64,000 nt of DNA from CALZFJ01 sp964459845 (GCA_964459845.1 CAYWOC010000003.1:79066-143065), one strand, 5' to 3'. Shown: positions 8,616 through 17,592, counted from the stretch's first letter. Notes: generated by a model from the letters alone, not told the origin. Made by a program: numbers and translations.

Positions 8616-10193
8616 ATGGCAAATGCTCATAATCAGACGATAGGTAGGATGTCGCCCCGCCAAAAGATGATAAACTTGATGTATATCGTCCTGACGGCTA
8701 TGCTTGCGCTGAACGTGTCGAGCGATGTGCTCAACGGATTCAGCCAAGTGGAGGACGGACTGACACGCTCTAATGCCACAGTATCGGAGCGAAACTATCA
8801 ACTGTTTGCTAAATTGAAAGCTTTCACCGACAAGAATCCCGAGAAGGGTGGCGTGTGGCTCAAGCAGGCTGAGGCCGTGCGTCGCGGCACATTGCAGTTA
8901 TATAGCTATATAGATTCCTTGAAGCTGAGCATCGTGCGTCAAGCCGATGGTCCTGAGGGCGATGTGAACAACATTCAGAATCTCGACGACTTGGAGTCGT
9001 CTTCGGTGATTATGCTCGCTCCAGGCACTGGGAAAGGGAAGATATTGAGAAACCGCATAGATACTTTCCGCAAATTTATGTGCTCGATGATTGCCGACAC
9101 CACAAAGCGCGGCAACATTGAGCGGATGCTTTCCACTTCATCACGCAAGCAACCCGGGAGCATCGACATAAAGCAGTGGGAGGAGGCTATGTTCGAAAAT
9201 ATGCCTGTTGTGGCAGCAGTGACACTGCTAACAAAGTTGCAGAATGATGTCCTGTATGCCGAGGGAGAAGTCCTTAACCAGTTGCTCACAAATGTGGATT
9301 TGGGCGATATTCGCGTGAACCAAGTTGAGGCTTTCGTTATACCAGAGTCGAAGCTTGTGATGAGAGGCAGCAGATATTCGGCAAGTATTGTGCTTGCTGC
9401 GGTAGATACAACGCAGCGGCCATCAGTGTTTGTGAACGGTGCGCGCCTCGGCAACGACCGCGGACTTTATGAAATCGGTACTGGCAAGGCAGGAAACTTT
9501 GAATACTCCGGATATATTGAAGTGCCTCATGGCGATGGAACGCTGTCAAAGCATCCGTTCAAGTCATCATATACAGTGATTGAGCCTATGGCTACAATCT
9601 CGCCTACGATGATGAATGTGCTTTATGCAGGAATCAACAACCCGATTTCGATAGCAGTGCCTGGAGTGCCTAATACGGCAATATCAGCCACGATGACCAA
9701 CGGATCGCTCACACGGAGCGGCGACCAGTGGATAGCCCGTCCATCTAAAGTCGGCGCAGAGGCTGTGGTGTCGGTTACCGCTACACTCGACGGACGTGCG
9801 CAGAACGTGGGTTCGATGACTTTCCGTGTACGCAAGTTGCCTGATCCTATGCCATACATCGCATATACCGATGCTAAGGGCAACCCTGAAAGATATAAGG
9901 GCGGACGCCCATTTGCCAAGACGCTGCTTCTGCAAGCCGACGGTTTATCGGCAGCTATCGATGACGATATGCTGAATGTGGCATACAAAGTGCTTAGCTT
10001 TGAGACTGTATTCTTCGACTCAATGGGCAATGCGATACCCGAGGTTTCGGCGGGCAGCAAGTTCTCTGAGCGTCAGCGCAGCAGTTTCCGCCGCTTGTCG
10101 CGAGGAAAACGCTTCTACATATCGCGCGTGAAGGCCTTAGGCCCCGACGGAATTGAGCGTACTCTTGCTCCTATGGAGGTCATAGTGAATTAG
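8616..10193 (+). CDS. porM: Type IX secretion motor protein PorM/GldM
   Basis: A 525-aa protein with one N-terminal membrane helix (about 18-38, MINLMYIVLTAMLALNVSS) preceded by GRMSPRQKM, and a large periplasmic part. Known PorM/GldM structures show four elongated periplasmic domains (D1-D4) that transmit motor motion to the PorK-PorN ring. Matching segments here are the helical D1 (about 45-215), then beta-rich domains containing YAGINNPISIAVPGV and FRVRKLPDPMPYIA. Length is normal for the family. It sits in order between porL and porN. Confidence 0.95.
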   Translation: MANAHNQTIGRMSPRQKMINLMYIVLTAMLALNVSSDVLNGFSQVEDGLTRSNATVSERNYQLFAKLKAFTDKNPEKGGVWLKQAEAVRRGTLQLYSYIDSLKLSIVRQADGPEGDVNNIQNLDDLESSSVIMLAPGTGKGKILRNRIDTFRKFMCSMIADTTKRGNIERMLSTSSRKQPGSIDIKQWEEAMFENMPVVAAVTLLTKLQNDVLYAEGEVLNQLLTNVDLGDIRVNQVEAFVIPESKLVMRGSRYSASIVLAAVDTTQRPSVFVNGARLGNDRGLYEIGTGKAGNFEYSGYIEVPHGDGTLSKHPFKSSYTVIEPMATISPTMMNVLYAGINNPISIAVPGVPNTAISATMTNGSLTRSGDQWIARPSKVGAEAVVSVTATLDGRAQNVGSMTFRVRKLPDPMPYIAYTDAKGNPERYKGGRPFAKTLLLQADGLSAAIDDDMLNVAYKVLSFETVFFDSMGNAIPEVSAGSKFSERQRSSFRRLSRGKRFYISRVKALGPDGIERTLAPMEVIVN

Positions 10194-10285
10194 GATTACA
10201 AAAATTATGTCATCAGCCGCACTCTCTCCGAAGTGAGAATGCGATGATTGCAGTAAAACAAGAATATATATAGAGAGACAAATAT

Positions 10286-11458
10286 ATGAAAGGTATAAAA
10301 CATATTGCTGTGGCTATGCTGCTATCTGGAGTGGCAGTAGTGCCTGTGGTGTCGCAAAATCAGTCGAGAAGCAGCAGCTCGGTGGTGAGGATGCGCAAAG
10401 CTGGCGACAGAAATGCAAATAAGGACAAAGATGCGCAGGTGACACAGCGAATGCAGTCGTTCTACGACGAGCGAGAGCCATCGGATGCCGACCTTGAATG
10501 GATGAAGGTGATATATCGCCAGCTCGATTTGAAAACAGAGCAGAACATGGCATTATATTATCCTGAAGAGCCTAATCAAGACGGGATGAATCTCTTCTGC
10601 ATAATAATGAAGCTGCTCGCAAACGACCAATTATCGGCATACGAATATCTTGACGGACGCGAGATTTTCACCGACCAATACAAAATCAAGGTTCGTGATA
10701 TGCTCGACCGTTTCCATATCCTATATTCTGAGGCAAAGGGCAGCACCGAGAAGCATCCTAAATTCAAGATAGAAGACAGCGATATGCCTTCAAATGAGGT
10801 GCTGAGTTACTATATCATAGAGAAGTGGGAGTTTGACCGCCTGAAGAACAAGATGCAGCAGCATGTGGAGGCTATATGCCCGGTACTTCACCGCACCGAT
10901 GAGTTTGGCGGAGAGGCTATCAAGTACCCTATGTTCTGGGTGAAGATGGATGAGAGCTTGCGCCCATATATGGCAAAGCAATATGTTTTCACCGACAACG
11001 ACAACAATCTGCCACGCTACAATTACGATGATTTCTTCCAGATGTCGATGTATAAGGGCGACATATATAAGACGAAAAATCTGCGCAACATGTCGATGAT
11101 GCAGCTTTATCCCGACCCCGACGACTTGAAGCGTGCGCAAGACAGCATCGAGAATCGTCTGCACTCATTCGACAAGCATTTGTGGGTTCCTTCCCGTGAA
11201 GAATTGCAGGCTAAAGCCGAAGCCGCTGAAGCTGCGGCAGCCGCTGCCGACACGACACTTGTCATAAAGGAGCGTGCCGACAACAAGTCGAGCGTGAAGA
11301 AATCGGCTCGCAGTTCGAAACGAGGCAGCAAGAGCAGTGGATCATCATCATCGAGCAGCTCGTCATCCAAGCAGAAGAAGAGCAAGACACCGAAGGTGAA
11401 AGAAGCCAAAGTGTCGAGCAGCTCATCGGCAGCTCGCTCGGTGCGACGCAGAAGGTAG
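10286..11458 (+). CDS. porN: Type IX secretion ring protein PorN/GldN with a Ser/Lys-rich tail
   Basis: A 390-aa periplasmic partner of PorK. A signal peptide (about 1-24, ending VVSQ) precedes the conserved core, with SDADLEWMKVIYRQLDL, a segment with EYLDGREIFTDQYKIKVRDML, and YPMFWVKMDESLRPYMA. The family core ends around residue 300 at WVPSREELQ. After it comes an Ala-rich stretch and then a low-complexity tail of roughly 80 residues, almost wholly Ser, Lys and Arg, ending SVRRRR. The tail is an oddity; a role in binding peptidoglycan, polyanions or the PorK ring is speculation. A strong terminator follows 37 bases after the stop, closing the cluster. Confidence 0.92.
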   Translation: MKGIKHIAVAMLLSGVAVVPVVSQNQSRSSSSVVRMRKAGDRNANKDKDAQVTQRMQSFYDEREPSDADLEWMKVIYRQLDLKTEQNMALYYPEEPNQDGMNLFCIIMKLLANDQLSAYEYLDGREIFTDQYKIKVRDMLDRFHILYSEAKGSTEKHPKFKIEDSDMPSNEVLSYYIIEKWEFDRLKNKMQQHVEAICPVLHRTDEFGGEAIKYPMFWVKMDESLRPYMAKQYVFTDNDNNLPRYNYDDFFQMSMYKGDIYKTKNLRNMSMMQLYPDPDDLKRAQDSIENRLHSFDKHLWVPSREELQAKAEAAEAAAAAADTTLVIKERADNKSSVKKSARSSKRGSKSSGSSSSSSSSSKQKKSKTPKVKEAKVSSSSSAARSVRRRR

Positions 11459-11495
11459 TCTTTTTAAGACAGCATAATTTTTTGAATATTTTCAG

Positions 11496-11540
11496 CGCAG
11501 TGTTTTCCATTTTAGGAAAATGCTGCGTTTTTTATTTATT
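11496..11540 (+). terminator. Terminator of the por (T9SS) cluster
   Basis: CGCAGTGTTTTCC (11496-11508) can pair with GGAAAATGCTGCG (11515-11527) with two G-T pairs, followed directly by a T-run. It lies 37 bases after the porN stop. Confidence 0.75.
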
Positions 11541-11712
11541 ATGGTCTATGATATGGCTGCATCATTGCTGCATTTCAAAAAACAGTCGGCATTTCAGCAG
11601 AAAATTCAAGTTACTTGATATACCGACTTCTGATTTGCACTATTTGTGCTATAATTTACGATGTGACACGCTTTTTTTGACGTATTGAAACGAGTGCATC
11701 ACATAGTTTGTT

Positions 11713-11938
11713 TACTTTTGTAGTCACAAAGACGTTATTATTTGCGTACAAGAAGCAAATGATAGAGAACACTTGATTTTGTTTGATTTTAAAGAAAATC
11801 TTTATGAAGGTGTGAACCTTTTGGCTGAATTGAGTGTTTTATTAATGATAAATGAGTAGTGTTTGACAAAACAAAATTATCAGTAGTTGCGAAAAAAGTG
11901 TGAAAAAGGGTGAACCGTTGAGGCTCGCCCTTTTTGTG
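11713..11938 (+). ncRNA. Candidate small RNA with its own promoter and terminator
   Basis: TACTTTTG (11713-11720) fits the phylum's -7 element, although no well-spaced TTTG lies upstream. About 210 bases later AAAAAGGGTGA and TCGCCCTTTTT form a terminator hairpin (11903-11935) running into T residues. Between them every ATG frame stops within a few codons. Internal pairing is visible: GATTTTAAAGAAAATC is a perfect small hairpin, and an ACACTT segment (near 11770) can pair with AAGGTGT (near 11807). The transcript could also be a longer read-through product. Class unknown. Confidence 0.35.
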
Positions 11939-12059
11939 TGTATGGGTCTGATTGCATTTACCCAAAATCGCCTATTAAAATTTTAAAGTAGGCACATCAG
12001 TTTGACTATATTTGTTCTTTTTCAATTTTTAATACCTGACTTCGTTCCAATAAAAAAAT

Positions 12060-12085
12060 GCGGCTGTGCATCGATGCACAGCCGC
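12060..12085 (-). terminator. Terminator of the glgA-glgP operon (perfect 26-base palindrome)
   Basis: The self-complementary sequence from 12060 to 12085 (arms GCGGCTGTGCATC) is followed on the minus strand by ATTTTTTTATT, as expected for an intrinsic terminator 38 bases after the glgP stop. On the plus strand it is followed by AATAGATA, so it acts chiefly for glgP. Confidence 0.85.
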
Positions 12086-12122
12086 AATAGATATAATCAG
12101 AATCAATTATTCTCATGCACAA

Positions 12123-14681
12123 TTAGATCCACTTAACGTAAGCGAAGTCTTGACGATGTGGAAGCTCCTTGTTGCTTGGATAAATACGGAATGAGTAGCG
12201 GAAAGCTCCTGCGTCTTTCATCTCGTTCTTGATTTCGTAGGTCACAATGTCGCCCGATTCAGCTACAGCCTTCAATGGATAGACTGCCTTCAGCCTATTC
12301 TCGTTGTTCTCGGTGCTGAACACAACGAGTTCCACACCAAGGTCCTTGCCAAGACCGGCAGTGTCGAGCTTAACCATTGCCTCATATTTCATACCGTTCA
12401 CTGCATTCGAGTTGTTAAGTGCGTCAGAAACCTGCAAATCCACAACCTTGACATCATCCCACTTAGATGCCACGCGCTCTTTCCATGCCACAATTTCTTT
12501 TGCTTTAGCAAATCCGTTGGCTTTCAATTTAGCTGAACGCTTGCCTTCCTTGCTATAGAAACGCTCGATATAGTCGTTGATCATGCGTGTCATAGTGAAG
12601 TTTGGAGCGATGTGGGCAATAGAATTCTTTATGAACTGAATCCATTCTGGAGAATAGCCCTTAGAGTTCTTAGCAAAATACAGAGGCACAATCTCGTTTT
12701 CAAGCATAGAGTAGATTGTAGCCGCATCGAGCTTGTCTTGCTGAGCTTGGTCGGTGAATGTGCGCTTGTCGGTCAAAGCCCATCCAGCATCCTTGCGATA
12801 ACCTTCATACCACCATCCGTCAAGCACCGAGAAGTTAAGCACGCCGTTCATCTCGGCCTTTTCGCCCGATGTTCCTGAAGCCTCAAGTGGGCGAGTAGGC
12901 GTGTTCAACCAAATATCCACACCTGTGACAAGGCGTTTAGCCACAGTCATGTCATAGTTCTCCAAGAAAATAATCTTGCCCAAGAACTGAGGCATACGAG
13001 ATATTTCGATAATACGCTTAATCAAGCCTTGACCAGCACCATCGGCAGGGTGAGCCTTACCCGAGAATATGAATTGCACCGGGAACTTCTCGTTATTGAC
13101 GATTCTCGACAAGCGGTCGAGGTCGGTAAACAACAAGTGTGCGCGCTTATATGTAGCGAATCGGCGGGCGAAACCTATCAATAGCGCATTAGGATTGATT
13201 TTCTCCATGATAGAGATGATGCGCGATGGGTCGCCTTGGTTCTTCAACCAGTTCTCGCTGAAATCTTTTTTCACAAAGTTGATAAACTTGTTTTTCAAGC
13301 GCATACGCATATTCCAGATAGCCTCATCACTTGCTGTGAGGATGGGAGCCCAAGTCTTTTCGTCGGCTTGAGCGAAGCGGTAGTCTGGTCCGAACAAGTC
13401 GGCATAGAACTCTTTCCATTCCGATGCAGCCCATGTAGGCATATGGACACCGTTTGTGACATACGACACATGTGATTCCTCCCAAGTGTATCCTTTCCAG
13501 ATGCCTTGGAACATCTTCTTCGACACCTCACCGTGTAGCCAGCTCACACCGTTAGCTTCTTGGCAAGTGTTTAGCGCAAATACGCTCATCGAGAATTTCT
13601 CCTGAGAATCAGGGTTCTCACGTCCCATATTCATAAGGTCGCGCCACTCGATGCCGAGTTTTGCAGGGAATTCTCCCATATATTTTCCGAACAAGCCCTC
13701 ATCAAAATAGTCGTGACCGGCTGGCACAGGAGTATGCACTGTGTAAAGACCTGTAGAACGCACGATTTCGAGTGCAGTATTGAAGTCAAGACCGTCTTCT
13801 TGAACATAATCCACAAGGCGCTGCAAATTAAGCAGAGCTGCATGGCCTTCATTGCAGTGGAACAAATCTGCCTTCACACCAAGTTTCTTGAGCATCAGCA
13901 CGCCACCTATACCGAGCAGATATTCCTGCTTGATGCGGTTTTCCCAGTCACCGCCATAAAGCTGATGAGTGATAGGACGGTCAAATTCCGAGTTTAGGTC
14001 GTTATCTGTGTCAAGCAGATATAGGTTCATTCTACCTACATTCACTTTCCATATCTTTGCATAAATTATACGTCCGGGATAAGGCACTTCCACCATCATG
14101 TGCTGTCCGTCTTTTTCCAATACCGGCTCAAGCGGAAGCTGATTGAAGTTTTGCGGCTCATAGTTGGCAAGCTGCTGTCCGTCGATAGATAATGTCTGTG
14201 TGAAATATCCATAACGATAGAGGAAGCCCACAGCAGTCATCGGTATGCGGGAATCAGAAGCCTCCTTGATGTAGTCGCCGGCAAGAACGCCAAGACCACC
14301 TGAATAAATCTTCAATGCGCTGCACAAGCCGTATTCCATACTGAAATATGCAATCTTGGGCACATCTGTACGCATTGGGATTGCCATGTATTCCTTGAAT
14401 TTTGCATAGACTTCGTTGATTCTTGCCATCATCACCTTGTCTTTCAAAATAGCTTCATACTGGTTAAAGCCCATCTTCTGCAACAACAAAACAGGATTCT
14501 CACCTGTAGCACGCCATAGTTCTGGATCTAAGTCATGAAACAGAGATTTGCCCTCGCTGTTCCACACCCACCAAAGGTTCTTAGCCAGTTCTTCCAGTTT
14601 TTTCAATCCTGTCGGGAGCTGAGACTTCACTGTCAAATCTCTCCACACAGGAGCATTTGTGTTACTTACTTGTAGTTTCAT
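12123..14681 (-). CDS. glgP: Alpha-glucan (glycogen) phosphorylase
   Basis: About 852 aa; releases glucose-1-phosphate from glycogen using phosphate and PLP. The N-terminal part (LEELAKNLWWVWN near residue 30) is the DUF3417 region of the short archaeal/bacterial phosphorylase branch, followed by IAYFSMEYGL, YSGGLGVLAGDYIK, FHCNEGHAALL, TVHTPVPAGHDYF and IGFARRFATYKRA. The SGTSGEKAEMNG segment near residue 630 holds the PLP-binding Lys. The frame is open to 14741, but ATG 14681 (MKLQVSNTNAP) matches the family start and removes an overlap with glgA. Last gene of the glycogen operon. Confidence 0.95.
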   Translation of the reverse strand: MKLQVSNTNAPVWRDLTVKSQLPTGLKKLEELAKNLWWVWNSEGKSLFHDLDPELWRATGENPVLLLQKMGFNQYEAILKDKVMMARINEVYAKFKEYMAIPMRTDVPKIAYFSMEYGLCSALKIYSGGLGVLAGDYIKEASDSRIPMTAVGFLYRYGYFTQTLSIDGQQLANYEPQNFNQLPLEPVLEKDGQHMMVEVPYPGRIIYAKIWKVNVGRMNLYLLDTDNDLNSEFDRPITHQLYGGDWENRIKQEYLLGIGGVLMLKKLGVKADLFHCNEGHAALLNLQRLVDYVQEDGLDFNTALEIVRSTGLYTVHTPVPAGHDYFDEGLFGKYMGEFPAKLGIEWRDLMNMGRENPDSQEKFSMSVFALNTCQEANGVSWLHGEVSKKMFQGIWKGYTWEESHVSYVTNGVHMPTWAASEWKEFYADLFGPDYRFAQADEKTWAPILTASDEAIWNMRMRLKNKFINFVKKDFSENWLKNQGDPSRIISIMEKINPNALLIGFARRFATYKRAHLLFTDLDRLSRIVNNEKFPVQFIFSGKAHPADGAGQGLIKRIIEISRMPQFLGKIIFLENYDMTVAKRLVTGVDIWLNTPTRPLEASGTSGEKAEMNGVLNFSVLDGWWYEGYRKDAGWALTDKRTFTDQAQQDKLDAATIYSMLENEIVPLYFAKNSKGYSPEWIQFIKNSIAHIAPNFTMTRMINDYIERFYSKEGKRSAKLKANGFAKAKEIVAWKERVASKWDDVKVVDLQVSDALNNSNAVNGMKYEAMVKLDTAGLGKDLGVELVVFSTENNENRLKAVYPLKAVAESGDIVTYEIKNEMKDAGAFRYSFRIYPSNKELPHRQDFAYVKWI

Positions 14682-14730
14682 ACACAAAAAAATATAAGTT
14701 AAATATAAGTGTTTTTTTTCTCTTTTATTA

Positions 14731-16386
14731 TTATTTGCCACATTTGTGCATATTCTTCAATGCCTCGGAATATGCAGCTATGTAATATTTCATAAAGTTC
14801 TGCCATGATGCCTTTTTCGATGTAGCCATAGCTGCCTCACGCGCCTTGTCGGGCAAGCCTGTGCTGCCGCAGAACAGCGCATACACATTCTCGGCTATCT
14901 CGTTCACAGCCTCACTATAATTCGAGTCGCTGCGATGCACCACCATCACACCGCTATCATCGAATGAGCTTGCGGAATCTTCAAGAATCCACTGTCCGAA
15001 TCCGGCGAGGTCGGTTGTCACCGTCGGCACGCCAAATGCGATGCTTTCAAGTGGAGTATATCCCCATGGCTCATAATACGATGCGAACACCGTGCAGTCA
15101 AGTCCGGGAAGGAGGTCATAGTAAGGCAAATTGAATATGCCGTCGTTGCCATTCAGATAAGATGGAACGTAAACCATATATAGGTTCTCACCCTTGGCGT
15201 TGTGCATACCCAAATAGTTCATCTTGCCATACACGCTGTCTTGCGAATAATTGTGTAGCGTGTGGGTTATATTGGCATTTTCAAGTCCGCACCACCGCTT
15301 TTTCTTCATCTCGGCAGCCAGGTCCTTGCGAGGCTCATCCACCCAAGCCGGAACCATAATGAAGCACACTATTTTGCGTTTTTGGTCGTTCCATTTCGAG
15401 CGCAGCACATTCATCGAGTCGATAAATGCGTCAAGACCCTTGTTGCGGAATTCATTGCGTCCAGATGTAGCCAGCAATATGGTGTCTTCTCCGAATTTGT
15501 TGCCGGTCAATGCGCCAGCCACTGTCAGCATCCGCTCGCGCGCAGCCTTGCGCTTCGACGGGTAGTTTTTCTTCGACGGAACGAAATCCTGTTCGAATCC
15601 GTTAGGAGTGACCAGCGGACGGCGGCACAGCAACTGCTCGCACTCGCGTGCCGTGACATCGCTCACTGTGGTAAAGCTGTCGGCATTCCATGCGGCTGCT
15701 TTTTCAAGCGAATGTTTCGACTGCATGTTAAGCTCACCTGCCATCTGGTCGCCATTATATCCGCCCATATAGTCGTATAGAGGCTTTCCGTTTCCGCAGA
15801 TGCTGCGACCTATGCTTGTGGCGTGGGTGGTAAACACTGTGGCTATGTGAGGCAGATGTGCCTTCACATATAAAAGCCCCATTCCTGTTGTCCACTCGTC
15901 GAAATGAGCCACAACATTCTTGCCGGCATACTCCCCGCTAAGATAGATGCTCTCTATCACCAGTGCGGCTGCGTAGGCAAACATGCAGCTCTCGTCGTAA
16001 TCGCCGTAAGCATGCAGTGAATCCACGCTGAAGCGGTTCCACATTTCAGCATATAACTGATCTTTATATGAATATAATGAATTATAGCCCACAAGAATCA
16101 CGATAGGCTTTCCCGGCACATCCCAACGACCGACTCTCACGGTCATGCCACTCGGCAACACGGCTTTTTCACGCCATTTTTTCATCAGAGATTTGCTTTC
16201 CTTAAAATAAGGCGACGGATTGTCCTCGCTCCACAAATCTGGCCCTATGAAGACCACTTTGTCTTTATATAATTTCTGCAAGGTTCTTGCTTTAGTCGAA
16301 AGAACGGCATAAATTCCTCCAACTTTATTGCACACCTCCCAACTTGTCTCAAACAATAAATCAAGCTGTTCTTCGCTATTTGTCAT
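14731..16386 (-). CDS. glgA: Glycogen synthase, GT3 (eukaryote-like) family
   Basis: A 551-aa synthase that extends alpha-1,4-glucan from a nucleotide-glucose donor. Unlike the GT5 GlgA of E. coli, this is the GT3-type enzyme found in Bacteroidota: it starts FETSWEVCNKVGGIYAVLS, has VVFIGPDLW, FDEWTTGMGLLY, FTTHATSIGRSIC, the conserved RNEFRNKGLD near the middle, and YYEPWGYTPLESIAFGVPT near the C-terminus with the catalytic Glu. A gap of 49 bases to the glgP ATG suggests co-transcription. A promoter-like element lies 35-42 bases upstream. The symbol is by function; some annotations call this gene gys-like. Confidence 0.93.
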   Translation of the reverse strand: MTNSEEQLDLLFETSWEVCNKVGGIYAVLSTKARTLQKLYKDKVVFIGPDLWSEDNPSPYFKESKSLMKKWREKAVLPSGMTVRVGRWDVPGKPIVILVGYNSLYSYKDQLYAEMWNRFSVDSLHAYGDYDESCMFAYAAALVIESIYLSGEYAGKNVVAHFDEWTTGMGLLYVKAHLPHIATVFTTHATSIGRSICGNGKPLYDYMGGYNGDQMAGELNMQSKHSLEKAAAWNADSFTTVSDVTARECEQLLCRRPLVTPNGFEQDFVPSKKNYPSKRKAARERMLTVAGALTGNKFGEDTILLATSGRNEFRNKGLDAFIDSMNVLRSKWNDQKRKIVCFIMVPAWVDEPRKDLAAEMKKKRWCGLENANITHTLHNYSQDSVYGKMNYLGMHNAKGENLYMVYVPSYLNGNDGIFNLPYYDLLPGLDCTVFASYYEPWGYTPLESIAFGVPTVTTDLAGFGQWILEDSASSFDDSGVMVVHRSDSNYSEAVNEIAENVYALFCGSTGLPDKAREAAMATSKKASWQNFMKYYIAAYSEALKNMHKCGK

Positions 16387-16420
16387 ATTTTCAGCGTGTA
16401 ATATATAGATTTTAAGACTG

Positions 16421-16428
16421 CAAAGTTA
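16421..16428 (-). promoter_or_regulatory. Promoter -7 element of glgA-glgP
   Basis: TAACTTTG on the minus strand (CAAAGTTA at 16421-16428) matches TAnnTTTG 35 bases before the glgA ATG. The -33 position, 19 bases further up, reads TTGG rather than TTTG. Confidence 0.6.
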
Positions 16429-16499
16429 TAAATAATTTCTGAATAATCCAATTTTGAATTTCATTTGACCACTTTGCAGAAACAACTGACAAGCTCTGA

Positions 16500-17069
16500 A
16501 ATCAGATAAAAAGCTGCATTACCACCGACATAATGGTGGCTGACGCAATTTTCTCCACATCCACGTTTGAGAAGGGCATGTCAGAACTTGACTTCCAACT
16601 TGTCAGCCGTTTCCGAAACAATGCTTGTCTGCATTACATTTCCAAAAAAGGGAAAAAAGCGTGGACGACCAAGGGGCAAGGGGAACAAAATTGACTTAGC
16701 GAGTCTAAACCTGCCATGCATAGAAGAACTGCACACCAACGGCTTGGATAGAAAGGCATACACCCTCGAAGCTTATGTGAAGGCTCTGAAGAAGAATGTG
16801 CGACTTGTCATCTGGCGGATGTCCTGTGGAAAATGCAAGTTGTTCTTCTATACAAAACTCTCGATGACTGGTGAGGAAGTATTGAAGACTTACCGCACTC
16901 GTTTTCAGATCGAGTTCTACTATCGCGACAGCAAGCTGTTTACGGGATTTATAGATTGTCAGGCAAGACACAAGAAGCAGTTAGTCTTTGCGTTCAACGC
17001 ATCATTCGCATCTCTAAATGCAGCCAAAGTCTTCTTGGACGGCAATAGTATGGAGATACTGTCTTTGGC
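16500..17069 (+). pseudogene. IS4-type transposase remnant, C-terminal part, frameshifted
   Basis: The reading frame beginning after a stop at 16497 gives ITTDIMVADAIFSTSTFEKG (the DDE-domain strand with the second catalytic Asp) and LDFQLVSRFRNNACLHYI, then shifts by +1 in the A/G-rich run about 16645-16663 and continues as KRGRPRGKGNKID...RLVIWRM. YRTRFQIEFYYRDSK matches the IS4 signature Y-x2-R-x3-E-x6-K exactly. The N-terminal half is absent, and homology fades after SLNAAKV, where an opposite-strand gene fragment begins. It is therefore a dead remnant; no terminal inverted repeats were found. The 203-aa open frame starting at 16567 is only the part after the frameshift plus antisense sequence. 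Confidence 0.8.
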
Positions 17070-17236
17070 TTATTTGACAAGTTGTCTTTCTATCCAGTCT
17101 TGTACATCATCTTCACTGAAGCCATACACCCAAGCATACATCACTTCCGCCTTACCATTATTACACACAAAATCCTAAAATCATTATAAGTAAGTTTACG
17201 GGTAGCCAAACGCTCTGATTCTATTATGTTGGTCAT
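17070..17236 (-). pseudogene. GNAT acetyltransferase fragment (N-terminal, frameshifted)
   Basis: On the minus strand the ATG at 17236 gives MTNIIESERLATRKLTYNDF, the typical start of RimJ/RimL-like GNAT acetyltransferases (ESERLxLRxLT). The frame soon runs to a stop, but a shift near 17150 restores NNGKAEVMYAWVYGFSED and DVQDWIERQLVK before a stop at 17070, again matching the family. The acetyl-CoA-binding half is missing and the transposase remnant begins there. The ATG overlaps the stop of the upstream 119-aa gene as ATGA, so the two were once an operon. Confidence 0.6.
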
Positions 17237-17592
17237 ATATTGTAATATTTAATCCTAAAATTAGCGAGAGTTTCAAATATTTCACGAATATCCATGCCTA
17301 TGTAATCTGACTCTTTCAATTCTTCTCCATCAAAAACTTTTCTTCCCGGATATTCGTCTTTTGAAGTGAAGAATGAAGTTATTTTGAACACTTCCTTGAC
17401 TATGCCTTTATAACAGCCAAGTATATGAGTGGCTGCCAAAGCTTTATCCTCTTTAATATCCCAGTATTTTCGTGTACATTCTTTGAGATTTTCACGATAG
17501 TATAAACTGGATCTGTCATTGTTAATCATAGCTTCATATGAATATTTGATATTCACGAAGATAAGCCGGTGTGAGTTGTCTAATTTTACCAT
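17233..17592 (-). CDS. Orphan 119-aa protein in the AT-rich patch
   Basis: A small soluble protein starting VKLDNSHRLIFVNIKYSYEA, rich in Lys, Tyr, Ile and Glu, with RKYWDIKEDKALAATHILGC and GIVKEVFKI in the middle. The pattern (strand, KYW, TH-hLGCYKGhVKxVaKI) resembles small DNA- or RNA-modification-reader-like domains attached to restriction or nuclease systems, but I cannot name a family with confidence. Its stop overlaps the ATG of the broken acetyltransferase. Base composition is clearly poorer in GC than the glg genes, which fits horizontal transfer. Confidence 0.6.
   Translation of the reverse strand: MVKLDNSHRLIFVNIKYSYEAMINNDRSSLYYRENLKECTRKYWDIKEDKALAATHILGCYKGIVKEVFKITSFFTSKDEYPGRKVFDGEELKESDYIGMDIREIFETLANFRIKYYNI

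Larger units (their letters stand above)
11459..12122. other. Non-coding interval between porN and glgP
   Basis: This 660-base AT-rich gap contains no convincing gene; the 68-aa plus frame at 11482-11688 overlaps the porN terminator and is rich in Cys, His and Leu, so it is rejected. It holds three hairpins: the porN terminator (11496-11527), a second intrinsic terminator (11903-11935) and the glgP terminator palindrome (12060-12085). A promoter -7 element at 11713-11720 together with the second terminator frames a possible small RNA, listed separately. Confidence 0.7.

Noticed and set aside
11482..11688. 68-aa plus frame after porN
   Set aside because: Overlaps the porN terminator hairpin and has an unnatural composition.
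12060..12085. Perfect 26-base palindrome as an operator
   Set aside because: It lies after the glgP stop and is followed on that strand by a T-run, so it is a terminator.
16567..17178. 203-aa open frame as an intact transposase
   Set aside because: Its first 28 codons are the wrong frame of the remnant and its last 35 or so are antisense to an acetyltransferase fragment.
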